Shown in pieces: positions 30,526 through 31,129 of a stretch of 31,129 nucleotides of DNA. The stretch spans positions 1 to 31,129 of the forward strand of contig JAVBOV010000044.1 of the NCBI GenBank assembly GCA_031550205.1, in the 5' to 3' direction. Under the pieces are notes generated by a model. The model was not told the origin of the DNA, searched no databases, and saw nothing but the letters and a program-made list of their open reading frames with translations. The stretch's first letter is position 1; each line of letters starts with the position of its first letter. The stretch is from JAVBOV01 sp031550205 (lineage in GTDB: Bacteria > Pseudomonadota > Alphaproteobacteria > RF32 > CAG-239). The position numbers and the translations under genes were made by a program.

Positions 30526-31129
30526 CCTTATTTTAATTTTGTTTTCTTTCCCGGCTTTCGGCGCAGAAAACAAAATTGCCTTATATAAGACATCCAAATA
30601 TCCGGATAATTTTGCAAATTTTGAATATGTCAATGCGTCCGCGCCAAAAGGCGGGCGCATGGTGATGCCCAATTACGGCGGTTTTGACAATTTTAATCCT
30701 TTTATCTTTAAGGGAATCGCGCCTTCGGAGGCGGCATATTTGACATTGGATACCTTGGGAGTTATCAGCGCCGATGACGTGAGTGTGGTGTACCCGTTGA
30801 TTGCCAAGAAATTTATTTTGCCCGAAGACAATTCTTTTGTTGGGTTTATCTTAGATGAAAATGCAAGATTTTCAGACGGTTCCAAAGTTACGGCTGACGA
30901 CGTTGTTTTCAGCTTTAATATTTTAATTGAAAAAGGTTCGCCGATTTACAAGAGCTATTATGCCGACGTGGAGGCTGTTAAGAAGATCAGCGATAACGAA
31001 GTGCATTTTATTTTTAAGAAAGGCTCAAAGAACAAAGAGCTGCCGCTGATTGTGGCGCAGGTTTCAATCTTTTCAAAAAAATATTGGGAAAAAAAAGATT
31101 TTGCCCATCCCAAACCGGAACCGAAATTA
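30503..31129 (+). CDS. YejA-like ABC transporter substrate-binding protein, 3' truncated by window
   Basis: 209 codons visible, open at the window edge; full family members are about 600 aa. A Sec signal peptide (MKKIILNSLILILFSFPAFG then A-E) predicts periplasmic export. F-A-N-F-E-Y-V-N-A-S-A-P-K-G-G, F-D-N-F-N-P-F and R-F-S-D-G-S-K-V-T-A-D-D-V-V-F-S-F are signatures of family-5 oligopeptide-binding proteins, and the first matches YejA of the microcin C/peptide importer YejABEF. It likely binds oligopeptides for import. The start overlaps the upstream gene by 23 nt with only a weak GGGTTG ribosome site. Permease genes would be expected just beyond the window. Confidence 0.9.
   Translation, partial: MKKIILNSLILILFSFPAFGAENKIALYKTSKYPDNFANFEYVNASAPKGGRMVMPNYGGFDNFNPFIFKGIAPSEAAYLTLDTLGVISADDVSVVYPLIAKKFILPEDNSFVGFILDENARFSDGSKVTADDVVFSFNILIEKGSPIYKSYYADVEAVKKISDNEVHFIFKKGSKNKELPLIVAQVSIFSKKYWEKKDFAHPKPEPKL

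Overview
The window looks like a chromosome segment of a low-to-medium-GC alphaproteobacterium, probably host-associated (gut-type Rhodospirillales-like), though no rRNA is present to settle the lineage. Supporting signs are an alphaproteobacterial-type heat-shock promoter (CTTG-N18-CCTATAT) before dnaK, the ihfB-lapA-...-accD neighbourhood typical of the class, an ELM1-family protein, an alphaproteobacterial-type ParE and a YejA-like binding protein. There is no prophage, integrase, transposase gene or CRISPR array. All calls rest on reading the sequence and recalled family knowledge; no database search was run.

Layout. 1-390: a tandem 154-bp repeat and a palindromic repeat. 391-1738 (-): two related lipoproteins. 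1912-2877 (-): ELM1-family protein. 2962-4373 (+): a compact four-gene run (secreted protein, 57-aa basic protein, lipoprotein, DUF1349 protein). 4537-7630 (-): an MFS drug-type exporter followed by a SulP anion transporter. 7859-8407 (-): a small protein with a domain like the RNA polymerase alpha C-terminal domain. 8749-10673 (-): rpsB-tsf. 10874-12871 (+): parE. 13050-16696: tRNA-Ala(GGC), tRNA-Arg(ACG) and tRNA-Pro(CGG), interleaved with a coiled-coil lipoprotein, an unrecognised cytoplasmic protein and an exported metallo-beta-lactamase-fold hydrolase. 16849-17727 (-): CDF metal exporter. 17847-18725 (+): membrane-anchored GH108-type muramidase. 18848-21970 (-): dnaK-dnaJ. 22058-23840 (-): a peptidoglycan-binding-domain protein, two small membrane proteins and a structured RNA with its own promoter and terminator. 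24035-29209 (-): accA-rmuC-ihfB-lapA-accD-thymidine/AMP phosphorylase. 29362-31129 (+): an unrecognised membrane-anchored protein overlapping the start of a YejA-like binding protein that runs off the window.

The housekeeping core (translation, chaperones, topoisomerase IV, fatty-acid initiation) is conventional. Interest lies between these genes. Most gaps hold short palindromic intergenic repeats, some nested. A 24-bp copy of the tRNA-Arg 3' end lies 191 bp downstream of the tRNA. A GATTTTN heptamer array runs into the parE start codon. A perfect 46-bp palindrome sits before the peptidoglycan-binding gene. Several unrecognised or accessory genes have A/T-rich leaders without Shine-Dalgarno sequences, while most housekeeping genes have good ones. 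The acc cluster appears to have lost the trpFBA genes that usually lie between lapA and accD in this class.
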